DNA from: JAIBJN01 sp963748205
GTDB lineage: Bacteria > Actinomycetota > Thermoleophilia > Gaiellales > Gaiellaceae
Reading direction: 5' to 3'
DNA length: 64,000 nt
Assembly (NCBI GenBank): GCA_963748205.1
Contig: CAVVIB010000019.1
Span: 1 to 64,000 of the forward strand
This document shows positions 41,782 to 51,022 of this stretch, one piece after another (the first letter of the stretch is position 1; the number at the start of each line of letters is the position of its first letter). The notes beneath the pieces are model-generated. The model made no database searches. It had not been told where the DNA came from and worked only from the letters and a program-made list of their open reading frames with translations. Made by a program: the position numbers and the translations under genes.

Positions 41782-41795
41782 CGAACGATCGTTAG
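41782..41795. promoter_or_regulatory. PaaR-type operator
   Basis: CGAACGATCGTTAG matches every fixed position of the PaaR binding consensus reported for Thermus thermophilus, CNAACGNNCGTTNG. It lies 17 bases from the paaA start and 14 bases from the divergent TetR-type start, so one bound dimer could repress both. Phenylacetyl-CoA is the known inducer of PaaR. Confidence 0.82.
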
Positions 41796-41809
41796 GATAG
41801 AAGCCTACC

Positions 41810-42382
41810 ATGACCCGCCGCGAGGAGCTTGCGCGCGAAGCGGCCCGCCTGTTCGCAGAAAAGGGCTACCACGGCACGTCCATCGGGGCGCTCGCGGAGG
41901 CGATCGGCGTCCAGAAGGCTTCGCTCTACGCCCACATCGAGGGCAAGCAGGACCTCCTCTTCGAGACGATGCGACAGGGCGCCGAGGCCTTCCACGGCGC
42001 GCTCGACGCCATCCCGGAGGAGCTGCCCCCGACGGAGAAGATCCGTCTCGCGCTCCGCGGCCATCTGCGGGTCGTCGCCGGGCAGATCGAGCTCGCCACC
42101 GTGTTCGTCCAGGAGTGGCGCTACCTGGAAGACGAGCGCCGCGAGCAGTTCGTCTCCGAGCGGCGACGCTACGAGGAGCGCGTGCGCGCGTTCTTCCGCG
42201 AGGGGCGGGAGCAGGGCGAGCTCCGCTCGGACCTGGACGAGAGCGTCGCCGCCCTCCTCTTCCTCTCCGCGGCGAACTGGGCCTTCACCTGGCTGCGAAG
42301 CGGCGCCGACACCGACGCGATCGCCGACGCGTTCTACGCGCTGCTCGTCGACGGGATGCGCGGCTACTCGACGCCCGCCTGA
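41810..42382 (+). CDS. paaR: TetR-family repressor, probable PaaR
   Basis: 190 residues. N-terminal helix-turn-helix REELAREAARLFAEKGYHGT and SIGALAEAIGVQKASLYAHI; the C-terminal ligand/dimer domain has the TetR_C pattern VFVQEWRYLEDERREQF seen in fatty-acid and phenylacetate repressors (KstR2/PaaR-like). Divergent from paaA with the operator 41782-41795 between the two starts, so autoregulation and repression of paaABCD are expected. Confidence 0.87.
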   Translation: MTRREELAREAARLFAEKGYHGTSIGALAEAIGVQKASLYAHIEGKQDLLFETMRQGAEAFHGALDAIPEELPPTEKIRLALRGHLRVVAGQIELATVFVQEWRYLEDERREQFVSERRRYEERVRAFFREGREQGELRSDLDESVAALLFLSAANWAFTWLRSGADTDAIADAFYALLVDGMRGYSTPA

Positions 42383-42390
42383 TTCCCGCT

Positions 42391-42411
42391 GCCGCGCCGG
42401 GCTTTCGCGGC
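42391..42411 (+). terminator. Hairpin after the TetR-type gene
   Basis: GCCGCG, loop of 9 bases ending CTTT, CGCGGC; 8 bases after the stop codon. A short stem without a following T-run. The 85 bases after it up to the protease start carry TTGACA at 42414-42419, a possible -35, but no clear -10. Confidence 0.4.
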
Positions 42412-42496
42412 GCTTGACATTCGTCGCCATCGCGCGGAAGATCGCCCGGCTCTCCTCGGGAAGCAACGTCAGTCGAACGGAAAAGGGGGAATCGCT

Positions 42497-45400
42497 ATGG
42501 GCAGACGGCCATGGATCGTGGTCGCTCTCGCAGCCGTTCTCGCCGCGATGCTCGTTCCGGGCTCGGCCGTCTCTGTCGTCCAGCACGAGCTGGAAGGCGC
42601 AGACGAGGCCGAGTTCGACGTGCGGACCGGCGTGGCGGCGCCGACGGCGGCGCAGCGCGCGGCTGTCAAGCGCGTCAGGGGCAACAGTCATCTGGAACCG
42701 GTTCGGAACGCCGGCCTCGATGAGCAAGCGAGGGAAGTTCCTCGCGACCGGCATCCGGGGTGCGAATGCCGTCGCGGCCGCACGGGCGTGGCTGAACGCG
42801 AACAAGGCCGCCTTCGGCCTCAGCTCGACGTCCAGTCTCGTGCTCGACGCTGACACCCGCCTGGTCCGCGAGCAACGGCCATGCAGTCAACTTCCGGCAG
42901 GTCTTCGACGGGATCGAGGCGGCGGAGGGCGGCCTCGTCACGATCGGGATCACCGGCACGGCCGCGAAGGGCTGGAGGGTCGGGTACGCGTCCTCCTCGC
43001 TCACGCGCTCGACCTCGCTCGCGCCGGGTGAGATCGAGCTCTCGCCCGCAGAGGGGCTGGCCCAGGCGGCGCAGGCCGCTGGTGACGGGTTCGCGATCGC
43101 GAAGGTCACCCAGGCCAAGGACGCCGCCGGCTACGAGTCCTTCCAGGTGAGCGGCAACGACTCGCTGCAGCACGTGAAGCTCGTGGGCTTCCCGACGCCG
43201 AGGGGTGGCGTGCTGCCCGCGTACGAGTCGTTCGTCATCAACAAGGACGCGGGGCGAGGCCTACCGCATGTATGTCGACGCGCGGGACGGCCGGACGCTG
43301 GCGCGCTTCCCCGCGGTGTTCAACCTCGCCGACCAGGAGCTCGTCCCGGTGACGATCCCGTTCTCGGGCACGCTCCTCACCACCCCGAACAGCTGTGCTC
43401 CGAGGCACGGGCCGTTCGTGGTCGGCTCGGGCGTCCGCTTCCTGCGGGTGTTCGCGAACGCCGACAACCCGGGCCAGGACATTCTCCTGAGGCTCTACCG
43501 GGACGCCGCGCTCGTCGCGACGTCGCTCGACGTCGGGTTCACGCCCGAGGTGATCCAGTACTCGCCGACCGGCGGCGTGCCGCCCGGCAACTACTTCGCC
43601 GAGGTCTGCGTGTTCGGGACGCCTCTCGAGCCGCGGACGTACACCGGTACGTTCACCATCGACGACACGGCTGCGCCGCACCCGTACCTGGCGCGGTGGA
43701 AGCTGTTCCCGGCCAACCCGCCACTGGCCCCGATCCTGGGCGACCCGTGGGGGAACCCGAGCACCGACACGCGCGAGCTGTGGTGCTGGGACGCCGGTGA
43801 GGCAGCCGACTGCGACAAGGTCGTCGGCAACCTCGCCTCGCGTGCGCCGTGGGATCACAACCTCAGGACGAACACTCCGACGCTCACGACGATCGGGAAC
43901 AACGCGGTCACTGCGACCTCCTGGGTCAACTCCGAGGTCCCGAGCCCGCCCGGCTACCGGCCGACGAGCCCGAGCCGCGACTACGTGTTCGAATGGTCGA
44001 ACGACTGGTTCAACGGTGACTGCAACCCGACGCCGGGAGCCCCGGGTGCGACCTGGGACGACTCGGCGGCGGTGACGAACCTGTTCGTCGCGCACAACCG
44101 CATGCACGACTGGTCGTACTTCCTCGGCTTCACCGAGCGCAACTGGAACGGCCAGGACGTCAACTTCGGCCTGACCGAGACCTGGCGCGAGAACGACCCG
44201 GTCATCGGCGACAGCCAGGCCGGCGCGCCCGCGGGCGTGCGGGACAACGCCAACATGTACCCGATGCCCGAGGGCCTGTCGCCCATCACCAACATGTACA
44301 TGTGGCAGGCGCTGCCGGGCGCGTTCTATCCGCCCTGCGTCGACGGTGACTACGACATGGGCGTCATCGGCCACGAGTACGGCCACATGATCGAGAACCG
44401 GATGATCGGCAAGGGCAACCTCCGGTCCGGTCACCACGCCGGCGCCATGGGCGAGAGCCACGGCGACCTGATGGCGATGGAGTACCTGAACGGGAACAAC
44501 CTCGTGCCGACCGGCGACGAGAACCGCTACGCGGTAGGGACCTACGCGACCGGCAACAAGGTGCGGGCGATCCGCAACTACGGGATGAACTTCCCGATGT
44601 CGGGCGGCGTGCCCGAGCCGAGCAAGCAGCTCATGATCAACGCGCTGAACTTCAGCAACATGGGCTACGACCTCACGGGCCCGCAGGTCCATGCCGACGG
44701 CGAGATCTGGAGCAAGGTCAACTTCGACATCAGGAAGGCTCTGAGCGCGAAGTACGACGGCAAGTTCCCGCCAGAGGACACCGACCTCCAGATCGCGTGC
44801 GCGAACGGCGAGCTGCCTCCGCAGAACTGCCCGGGCAACCGGCGCTGGGTGCAGCTCCTCTTCGACGCGATGCTGCTCATGCCCACGAACCCGTCCATGC
44901 TCCAGGCACGGGACGCTCAGCTGGCCGCGGACCTCATGCGGTTCGGCGGGGCGAACCAGAAGGAGCTGTGGCTCGAGTTCGCACGGCACGGGATGGGTCG
45001 TAACGCGACCAGCTCGAACACCACCGCCAACACCGACACCGATCCGACGCCGGACTTCGAGCCCATCGGGACGACTCCGGCGACCGTGACCTTCGTGGCG
45101 CGGAAGCTGAACCAGAACGTCCCGGTCAACGCTCGGATCTTCGTCGGGCACTACGAGGCCCGCACCTCGCCGATCGCCGACACCGACGCGGCGACGACGG
45201 GCCCGAACCTGGACAACGTCGCCAGGATCGCACCGGGGACGTACGAGTTCGTCGCCACCGCGCCGGGATACGGCCACGTTCGCTTCCGCGAGCAGATCCG
45301 CGAGGGCAAGAACGTGACGATCACGCTGCGGTTCGCCGACAACTGGGCGTCCGCCAACGCAGGAGCCGTCGCGACCGGCGACACGAGCGGGACGACTCCC

Positions 45401-45961
45401 GCGGCTCAGGCCGCTCAGCTCCGCGCCCTGATCGACGACGCGGAGGGAACGACCTGGACGACCGCCGGCAATATCGACGGCGCCGGCAACCTGTCCGCCG
45501 ACGGCAAGAAGGTCACGGTCGACCTCGTCGGCACCGCCGCACAGCGGATCAGCCACGTCCAGGTGAGCGCCCTGCTCTCGAACAACGTCAACCGCTTCAC
45601 GGCGGTGCGGAAGTTCGAGATCTGGGCATGTGACGCGACCGACGGCGACGACTGCGCCACGGACGCGGGCTTCTCGCTCGCGTACACGAGCGCTGACGAC
45701 GCCTTCCCCGGCAACCCGCCGAGGCCGGTCGCCCCGCACATGATCCTGCGGTCGTTCGACATCCCGAACACGCGGGCCACGCACCTGCGCGTCGTGGTCA
45801 AGACCACGCAGTGCACGGGCGGCCCCGCGTTCCAGGGCGACCAGGACGCCGACCCGGCTGTCAACGCCGACTGCGACTCGAACGTCGCGGCCGGCGCCTC
45901 GCGGAGCTTCGTCCGCGCGGCCGAGGTGCAGGCGTTCAGCTCGAGCTCGAGGGCCGACTAG
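42497..45961 (+). CDS. Secreted M36 (fungalysin-type) metalloprotease, three frameshifts
   Basis: About 1155 codons. Signal peptide (WIVVALAAVLAAMLVPGSA), a long FTP/PepSY-like propeptide (through SFVINKDAG), then the catalytic M36 domain with zinc motif HEYGH in DMGVIGHEYGHMIENRMIG and third ligand Glu in GAMGESHGDLMAMEYL, and a C-terminal carbohydrate-binding or adhesin-like region with a carboxypeptidase-like segment (APGTYEFVATAPGYGHVRFR). Frame breaks near 42690-42710, 42860-42875 and 43245-43255 all fall in the propeptide; the last 900 codons are clean. Confidence 0.87.
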
Positions 45962-45983
45962 GAGGACATCGACGCATGGACGA

Positions 45984-46010
45984 AGGAGGGGGCCCACGCG
46001 GCCCCCTCCT
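45984..46010 (+). terminator. Terminator after M36 protease gene
   Basis: AGGAGGGGGCC, loop CACGC, GGCCCCCTCCT: an 11-bp perfect stem, 22 bases after the stop. Confidence 0.75.
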
Positions 46011-46037
46011 CGTTCCGGGCGCAACTACAGTGGCGCC

Positions 46038-46934
46038 GTGACCGATGCGGCCCTGATCGTCAACCCGCGCGCGACGAGGGTGACGCCCGAGCTGGCGGTG
46101 GCCGTCGAGCACGAGCTCCAGGCCGGCGGCCTGGCGGTGGAGACGCTTCTCACCGAGCGGCCGCGGCACGCCGCCGACCTCGCCGCGGCGCTCGGTTCGA
46201 GCGTCGAGCGGATCTACGTCTTCGGCGGCGACGGCGCGTTCAACGAGGTCGTCAACGGCGTCGAGGAAGACGTCGCGGTCGGCTTCCTGCCGGGCGGCGG
46301 CACCAGCGTCCTGCCTCGCGCGCTCGGGCTCCCGCGCGATCCCGTCGCATGCGCCCGGCTGCTCGCGACCACGGATCGCGAGCGGCGCATCTCGCTCGGG
46401 CGGGTAAACGGGCGCCGGTTCACGTTCGGCGCCGGCCTCGGTCTGGACGCCGAGCTCGTGCGGCGCGTCGACGGGCTCGGTCGCCGCAACGGCCGCAGGC
46501 CGGGCGACATCGCCTTCGTGCGCACGCTCATGGGCGTTCTCGCGCGCCGGCTCGGGCGGCTTCAGCCGGCGATGACGGTGCTGGGGCGCGACCGTGTCGC
46601 CTTCGCGCTCGTCGCGAACTGCAACCCGTACAGCTTCGCCGGCCCGCTCGCGGTGCGGGTCGCCCCGCGCGCACGCTTCGAGCTCGGGCTCGACCTCGTT
46701 GCTCCGCGGGCCGTGGCTCCGTGGCAGCTGCCGAAGGTCGCCGTCTGGGCGCTCGCCGGCCGCGGCCAGGCCTCCTCGCCCCAGGTCCTCTACCTCCACG
46801 ACCTCGACGCCGTGGAGATCGAATGCGACGTCCCGACGCCGCTGCAGGCCGACGGCGAGGACCTTGGAGACGTGATCTCGGCCCGCTTCGAGGCCGAGCG
46901 CGACGCGCTGCGGGTGCTCGTCGGCGATACCTAA
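46038..46934 (+). CDS. Diacylglycerol kinase-family lipid kinase
   Basis: 298 residues, GTG start. DAGK catalytic domain with ALIVNPRATRVTPEL, the nucleotide-binding VFGGDGAFNEVVNGV and LPGGGTSVLPRALGL. C-terminal half is beta-rich as in DgkB/YegS, with QADGEDLG near the end. Phosphorylates diacylglycerol or another lipid/polyprenyl alcohol. The stop is followed at once by the long palindrome 46938-47100. Confidence 0.88.
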   Translation: MTDAALIVNPRATRVTPELAVAVEHELQAGGLAVETLLTERPRHAADLAAALGSSVERIYVFGGDGAFNEVVNGVEEDVAVGFLPGGGTSVLPRALGLPRDPVACARLLATTDRERRISLGRVNGRRFTFGAGLGLDAELVRRVDGLGRRNGRRPGDIAFVRTLMGVLARRLGRLQPAMTVLGRDRVAFALVANCNPYSFAGPLAVRVAPRARFELGLDLVAPRAVAPWQLPKVAVWALAGRGQASSPQVLYLHDLDAVEIECDVPTPLQADGEDLGDVISARFEAERDALRVLVGDT

Positions 46935-46937
46935 AAG

Positions 46938-47100
46938 GAACACGTCTCGAAACGAAGCCCTGTGCCGCCGGGCCGCGCTGCTCGCCCCGATGCGGCGTCC
47001 TCAGTCGCGCCCGTAGCCTCCGGCTACGAACGCTCCCTGCGTCCTTGCCTCGGAACGACCATCGCACCCCGGCGACGAGGCGTCATTTCGAAACGTATTC
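46938..47100. repeat. Long symmetrical palindrome, 163 bp, upstream of E1 alpha gene
   Basis: The outer arms read GAACACGTCTCGAAACGA (46938 on) and, as the reverse complement of the other end (47100 back), GAATACGTTTCGAAATGA. The apex is a perfect GTAGCC-TCC-GGCTAC hairpin at 47013-47027. Arms continue loosely complementary all the way in, and the exact centre (47019-47020) is the apex loop. It fills the gap between the lipid kinase and E1 alpha genes. No coding potential seen. Confidence 0.75.
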
Positions 47101-47108
47101 TTCGACCC

Positions 47109-48146
47109 GTGGCAAGGGTGCTTCCGGCCGAGCACGACGTTCGGCGGATCATCGGCGATGGGGATCTAGTGGCGGACGGCGAGGTCGACGGCCTCGACGA
47201 GGCTGCGCTCCTGGACCTCTATCGGGCGATGATCCTCCTGCGCACGTACGACGAGCGCTCTGTCGTCTACCACCGGCAGGGCCGCATCGGCACGTACGCG
47301 ATCTTCTGGGGGCACGAGGCGATCCAGGCCGGGTCGGCCCTCGCGCTCGCCGACGAGGACTGGATCTTCCCCTCGTACCGCGAGTCGGCCATCGGCCTCC
47401 TCCGCGGCATGCCGCCGGAGACGGTGCTCGCCTGGTGGCGGGGGCATCCGGCCGGCTGGTGGGACCCGCGCGAGTTCCGGCTTGGCTCGATCACCGTCCC
47501 TATCGCCACGCACGTCCCACACGCGGCCGGGTACGCCTGGGGCGCGAAGCTGAAGGGCGAGAGCGCGTGCGCGATCGCCTACTTCGGCGACGGCGCCACG
47601 TCCGAGGGCGCGTTCCACGAGGGCGCGAACTTCGCGGCGGTCATGCGCGCGCCGGTCGTCCTCCTCTGCAACAACAACCAGTGGGCGATCTCGACGCCGC
47701 TCGAGGCGCAGACGCGGGCCGAGTCTCTCGCGGACAAGGCCGTGGGCTACGGGATGCCCGGCGTCCGCGTCGACGGCGGCGACGTCCTCGCGGTCTACGA
47801 GGCGACCGCCGAGGCCCTCGTGCGCGCACGCGCGGGAGAGGGGCCGACCTTCATCGAGGCGCTCACCTACCGCGCGGCCCCGCATGCGACCGCGGACGAC
47901 CCGAGCGCCTACTGGGACGAGGAGCGCGTCGAGGAGGAGCGGCGGAACGAGTGCGTGGGACGCTACGAGAGCTACCTGCGGCGGATCGGCGTGCTCACCG
48001 ACGAGCTCGCCGAGGAGATCCGCGCCGACGCGCTCGCGCGGATGAAGGCGGGAATTGCCGCCGCCGAGGCCCTGCCGCCTCCTGATCCCGAAGTGGTCTT
48101 CGCCCACGCGTACGTCGACCCCCCGCCGGGGCTCCGCGATGGCTGA
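47109..48146 (+). CDS. pdhA: 2-oxoacid (pyruvate) dehydrogenase E1 alpha subunit
   Basis: 345 residues, GTG start at 47109. Thiamine diphosphate-dependent decarboxylase half: LLDLYRAMILLRTYDERSVV, GHEAIQAGSALALADEDWIF, and the TPP-binding motif running from GDGATSEGAFHEGANF to CNNNQWAIST. Pyruvate or branched-chain 2-oxoacids are both possible. Overlaps the E1 beta gene by 8 bases. Confidence 0.93.
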   Translation: MARVLPAEHDVRRIIGDGDLVADGEVDGLDEAALLDLYRAMILLRTYDERSVVYHRQGRIGTYAIFWGHEAIQAGSALALADEDWIFPSYRESAIGLLRGMPPETVLAWWRGHPAGWWDPREFRLGSITVPIATHVPHAAGYAWGAKLKGESACAIAYFGDGATSEGAFHEGANFAAVMRAPVVLLCNNNQWAISTPLEAQTRAESLADKAVGYGMPGVRVDGGDVLAVYEATAEALVRARAGEGPTFIEALTYRAAPHATADDPSAYWDEERVEEERRNECVGRYESYLRRIGVLTDELAEEIRADALARMKAGIAAAEALPPPDPEVVFAHAYVDPPPGLRDG

Positions 48147-49107
48147 GCGGACACTCGTCGAGGCGGTCAACGATGCGCTCCACGTGGAGATGGAGCGCGA
48201 CGCGTCGATCATGGTCATGGGCGAGGACGTGGGCCGCGCCGGCGGGGTCTTCCGGGCGACGGCCGGGCTGCGCGACCGCTTCGGCGTCGACCGCTGCGTC
48301 GACACGCCGCTCGCAGAGGCAGGGATCCTGGGCACGGCGATCGGGCTCTCCATGGCGGGCTGGCGCCCGGTCTGCGAGATGCAGTACGAGTCCTTCAGCT
48401 ATCCCTGCCTCGACCAGCTCATCACGCACGTCGGCCGCTACCGCTGGCGCACGGGCGGCGCCATGCAGTTCCCGCTCACGATCCGCATGCCGACGGGCGG
48501 TGGCGTGCGCGCGCCGGAGCTTCACGAGGACTCGCCCGAGGCGTACTACGTCCACACGCCGGGCGTGAAGGTCGCGATCCCGTCGACCCCGGCAGACGCG
48601 AAAGGGCTCCTGGCCGCGGCGATCCGCGACCCGGATCCCGTCGTGATCATGGAGCCGAAGGTGCTCTACCGCAGCCCGCGCGGCGAGGTGCCGGAGGGCG
48701 AGCACATCGTGCCCCTGGGGAAGGCCCGCATCGCGCGGGAGGGCAGCGACGTGACCCTGATCGCGTACGGCGGGATGGTGCCGATCTGCCTCGAGGCGGC
48801 CGAGCAGCTCGAGGCGAGCGCCGAGGTCGTCGACATCCGTAGCCTCAAGCCGCTCGACGAGGACGCGATCCTCGCGTCCGTGGGCAAGACCGGCCGCGTG
48901 GTGGTCGTGCAGGAGGCGCCCCGTGTGGCCGGCTTCGGCGCCGAGATCGTCGCCGTCATCGCCGAGAAGGCGATCCTCGACCTCCAGGGGCCGATCCTCC
49001 GCGTGACCGGCTACGACGTGCCCTTCCCGTACTGGTCGGTCGAGCACGAGTACCTGCCGACGCCCGAGCGCGTGGCCGAGGCCGCCCGGCGAGTCCTGGA
49101 CTACTAA
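48139..49107 (+). CDS. pdhB: 2-oxoacid dehydrogenase E1 beta subunit
   Basis: 322 residues, transketolase-type partner of E1 alpha. LVEAVNDALHVEMERDASIM, MGEDVGRAGGVFRATAGL, DTPLAEAGILGTAIGLSMAG and QYESFSYPCLDQLITHVGRY are family hallmarks, and the C-terminal domain ends PTPERVAEAARRVLDY. Translation is coupled to E1 alpha through the overlap. The TAA stop is the first base set of the second palindrome. Confidence 0.93.
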   Translation: MAERTLVEAVNDALHVEMERDASIMVMGEDVGRAGGVFRATAGLRDRFGVDRCVDTPLAEAGILGTAIGLSMAGWRPVCEMQYESFSYPCLDQLITHVGRYRWRTGGAMQFPLTIRMPTGGGVRAPELHEDSPEAYYVHTPGVKVAIPSTPADAKGLLAAAIRDPDPVVIMEPKVLYRSPRGEVPEGEHIVPLGKARIAREGSDVTLIAYGGMVPICLEAAEQLEASAEVVDIRSLKPLDEDAILASVGKTGRVVVVQEAPRVAGFGAEIVAVIAEKAILDLQGPILRVTGYDVPFPYWSVEHEYLPTPERVAEAARRVLDY

Positions 49108-49273
49108 GTGCTCCTCCAGGCAATACCAGCCGCACTTCTGCCCCGCGATCACGCGGCGCCAGAGCCCGCCCTCGCCCTCAGCAAGGCTTCCTCAGCCTTG
49201 CCTTCGGTCGAGTGCGAACTCTGGCTTGGTGCTCGCGACGCAGAAGCGGGGCAGCATCACCTGAAGGAGCACT
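49107..49273. repeat. Long symmetrical palindrome, 167 bp, between E1 beta and E2 genes
   Basis: Left end AGTGCTCCTCCAGG pairs with right end CCTGAAGGAGCACT with one mismatch. Further inside, CTTCTG with CAGAAG, CGCGA with TCGCG and GCCAGAG with CTCTGGC pair in order. The apex is a perfect GCAAGGC / GCCTTGC hairpin at 49181-49201 on the exact centre. The element starts on the last base of the pdhB stop and ends one base before the E2 start. The E2 ribosome site AAGGAG (49264-49269) is within the outer stem. Confidence 0.82.
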
Positions 49274-49274
49274 A

Positions 49275-50387
49275 GTGGCCTACGAGTTCAAGCTTCCGGA
49301 CCTCGGCGAGGGGGTCGCCGAGGGCGAGATCGCCCGCTGGCTCGTCGAGGTCGGCCAGCACGTCGAGGAGGACGACCCGCTCGTCGAGATCAACACGGAC
49401 AAGACGACGGTCGAGATCCCCTCGCCGGCCTCGGGGACGGTCGCGCGCATCCTCGTCGGCGAAGGAGAGCTCGTTCCCGTCGGGACGCCGCTCGTCCACA
49501 TCGGCGACGGCGAGGTCGCCGCGCCCGAGGCGCCGGCGGCCCGTGAGCCCGAGGCGCCGGCCGCCGAGAAGCCGGCAGCGCCTCCGTCCGAGCGCGTCAA
49601 GGCGACGCCGCTCGTCCGTCGCATCGCCTCCGAGCTCGGCGTCGAGCTCTCGCTCCTCGCCGGCACCGGGCCGGGCGGCCGGATCACGGAGGATGACGTC
49701 AGGCGCTACTCGTCCTTCTCCGGCGGGCCGGCTCCGGCCACGGGCCCGGAGCGGCGCGTGCCGCTGCGCGGAGTCCGCAGGCAGATCGCCCAGCACCTGG
49801 CCCGGTCGCACACCGAGGTGCCGGCGGTCACGGTCGTCGAGGAGTGCGACTTCACGGCGCTCTCCACCGCGCGCGGCGAGCGCTCGTACCTTCCGTACCT
49901 CCTCCAGGCGGTCGTCGGCGGGCTCAAGGAGGTGCCCGAGCTGAACGCGACGCTCGACGGCGAGGAGATCGTGTTCTGGGAGCACTACGACCTCGGCCTT
50001 GCCGTCCAGACCGACGAGGGGCTCACGGTTCCCGTGATCCGGGCAGCCGACGAGAAGTCGCTCGACGAGCTCGAGGCCGAGGCGCGCCGCCTGGCCGAGG
50101 GCGCCCGCGCGGGCACGCTCAAGCCCGAGGAGCTGCGCGGCTCGACCTTCACGGTCACGAGCGCCGGCAAGCTCGGCGGCCTCTTCGCCACGCCGCTCGT
50201 CAACCACCCCGAGGTGGGGATCCTCGGCCTGCATCGGATCGGCCCGCGGCCGGCGGTCGTCGACGGGGAGATCGCGGTGCGGGAGATCGGCTGGCTCGCC
50301 TGCACGTTCGACCACCGCGTCGTGGACGGCGCACGGGCGAGCACGTTCCTGCTCGACGTCATCGCTCGGCTCGAGTCCCCGGAATAG
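49275..50387 (+). CDS. pdhC: 2-oxoacid dehydrogenase E2 (dihydrolipoyl acyltransferase)
   Basis: 370 residues, GTG start with AAGGAG five bases before. One lipoyl domain (YEFKLPDLGEGVAEGEI; lipoylated Lys in NTDKTTVEIPSP), a Pro/Ala-rich linker, the E1/E3-binding domain (VKATPLVRRIASELGVELS) and the catalytic domain with the active-site FDHRVVDGA. Transfers acyl from lipoate to CoA. Completes E1-E2; no E3 gene is in the window. Confidence 0.95.
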   Translation: MAYEFKLPDLGEGVAEGEIARWLVEVGQHVEEDDPLVEINTDKTTVEIPSPASGTVARILVGEGELVPVGTPLVHIGDGEVAAPEAPAAREPEAPAAEKPAAPPSERVKATPLVRRIASELGVELSLLAGTGPGGRITEDDVRRYSSFSGGPAPATGPERRVPLRGVRRQIAQHLARSHTEVPAVTVVEECDFTALSTARGERSYLPYLLQAVVGGLKEVPELNATLDGEEIVFWEHYDLGLAVQTDEGLTVPVIRAADEKSLDELEAEARRLAEGARAGTLKPEELRGSTFTVTSAGKLGGLFATPLVNHPEVGILGLHRIGPRPAVVDGEIAVREIGWLACTFDHRVVDGARASTFLLDVIARLESPE

Positions 50388-50388
50388 A

Positions 50389-50414
50389 GAGAGCCCGGCC
50401 GGAGCCGGGCTCTC
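50389..50414 (+). terminator. Terminator of the pdh operon
   Basis: GAGAGCCCGGC, loop CGGA, GCCGGGCTCTC: perfect 11-bp stem immediately after the E2 stop; followed by GTTGGTT. Confidence 0.8.
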
Positions 50415-50439
50415 GTTGGTTCGTCGAACGTTCGCGCGC

Positions 50440-50976
50440 TTAGTCGTTATTCGCGCGGTCGTTGATCTGTGCGCGGATCTCGCCGCCCGGCCAGGCCGGG
50501 GTCCCGCCCGTGCTGTGGACGTTCACGTACGTGTTCCCGGCGCGCATCGCGGCCACGAGCTCGTCGAACTCGCCCAGCCCGATGCCCTGAGCGACCGGGC
50601 CGATGATGTCGGCCGCGTCGATGACGCCGGTGACCGTGCCGGCGGTCGCCGGGCACGCGGGCTTGTCGCCGCCGCTGCACAGGAACGCGGACACGCCGCC
50701 GTTCACCGCACGCTTGCCGAAGTGGATGTGCGAGGCGGACACGGTCCCGCCCTCGATCCCGGAGTAGGTCAGCTCGTAGGTGATGGTTTGCGCGTCGTCG
50801 TCGATCGTGGCCTCGAAGGACCCGGTAGCGCCCGTCGAGACGTCCGGGTTCTCCTGATACCCGGTGAGCTCGTCGGCCTTCAGGTTCTTCTTGCCCGCTG
50901 ACGCACCCGCCAGAGACGCGACCAGAAGCCCGGCCGCGAGGACGGCAACGGCCAACAGAATGCTGCGCCTGCGCAT
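50440..50976 (-). CDS. Exported CHRD-domain protein
   Basis: 178 residues. ATG at 50976 has a GAGGAGG ribosome site seven bases upstream. Signal peptide (SILLAVAVLAAGLLVASLAG) then a CHRD domain: ADELTGYQENPDVSTGATGS, TYELTYSGIEGGTVSASHIH and AGNTYVNVHSTGGTPAWPGG ending in GEIRAQI. CHRD domains occur in secreted or surface proteins of unknown function. Convergent with the pdh operon. Confidence 0.88.
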   Translation of the reverse strand: MRRRSILLAVAVLAAGLLVASLAGASAGKKNLKADELTGYQENPDVSTGATGSFEATIDDDAQTITYELTYSGIEGGTVSASHIHFGKRAVNGGVSAFLCSGGDKPACPATAGTVTGVIDAADIIGPVAQGIGLGEFDELVAAMRAGNTYVNVHSTGGTPAWPGGEIRAQINDRANND

Positions 50977-51022
50977 TGGCAATCCTCCTCGTTCCCCCTA
51001 CCTGGTCCCGCATTGCGCGGGT

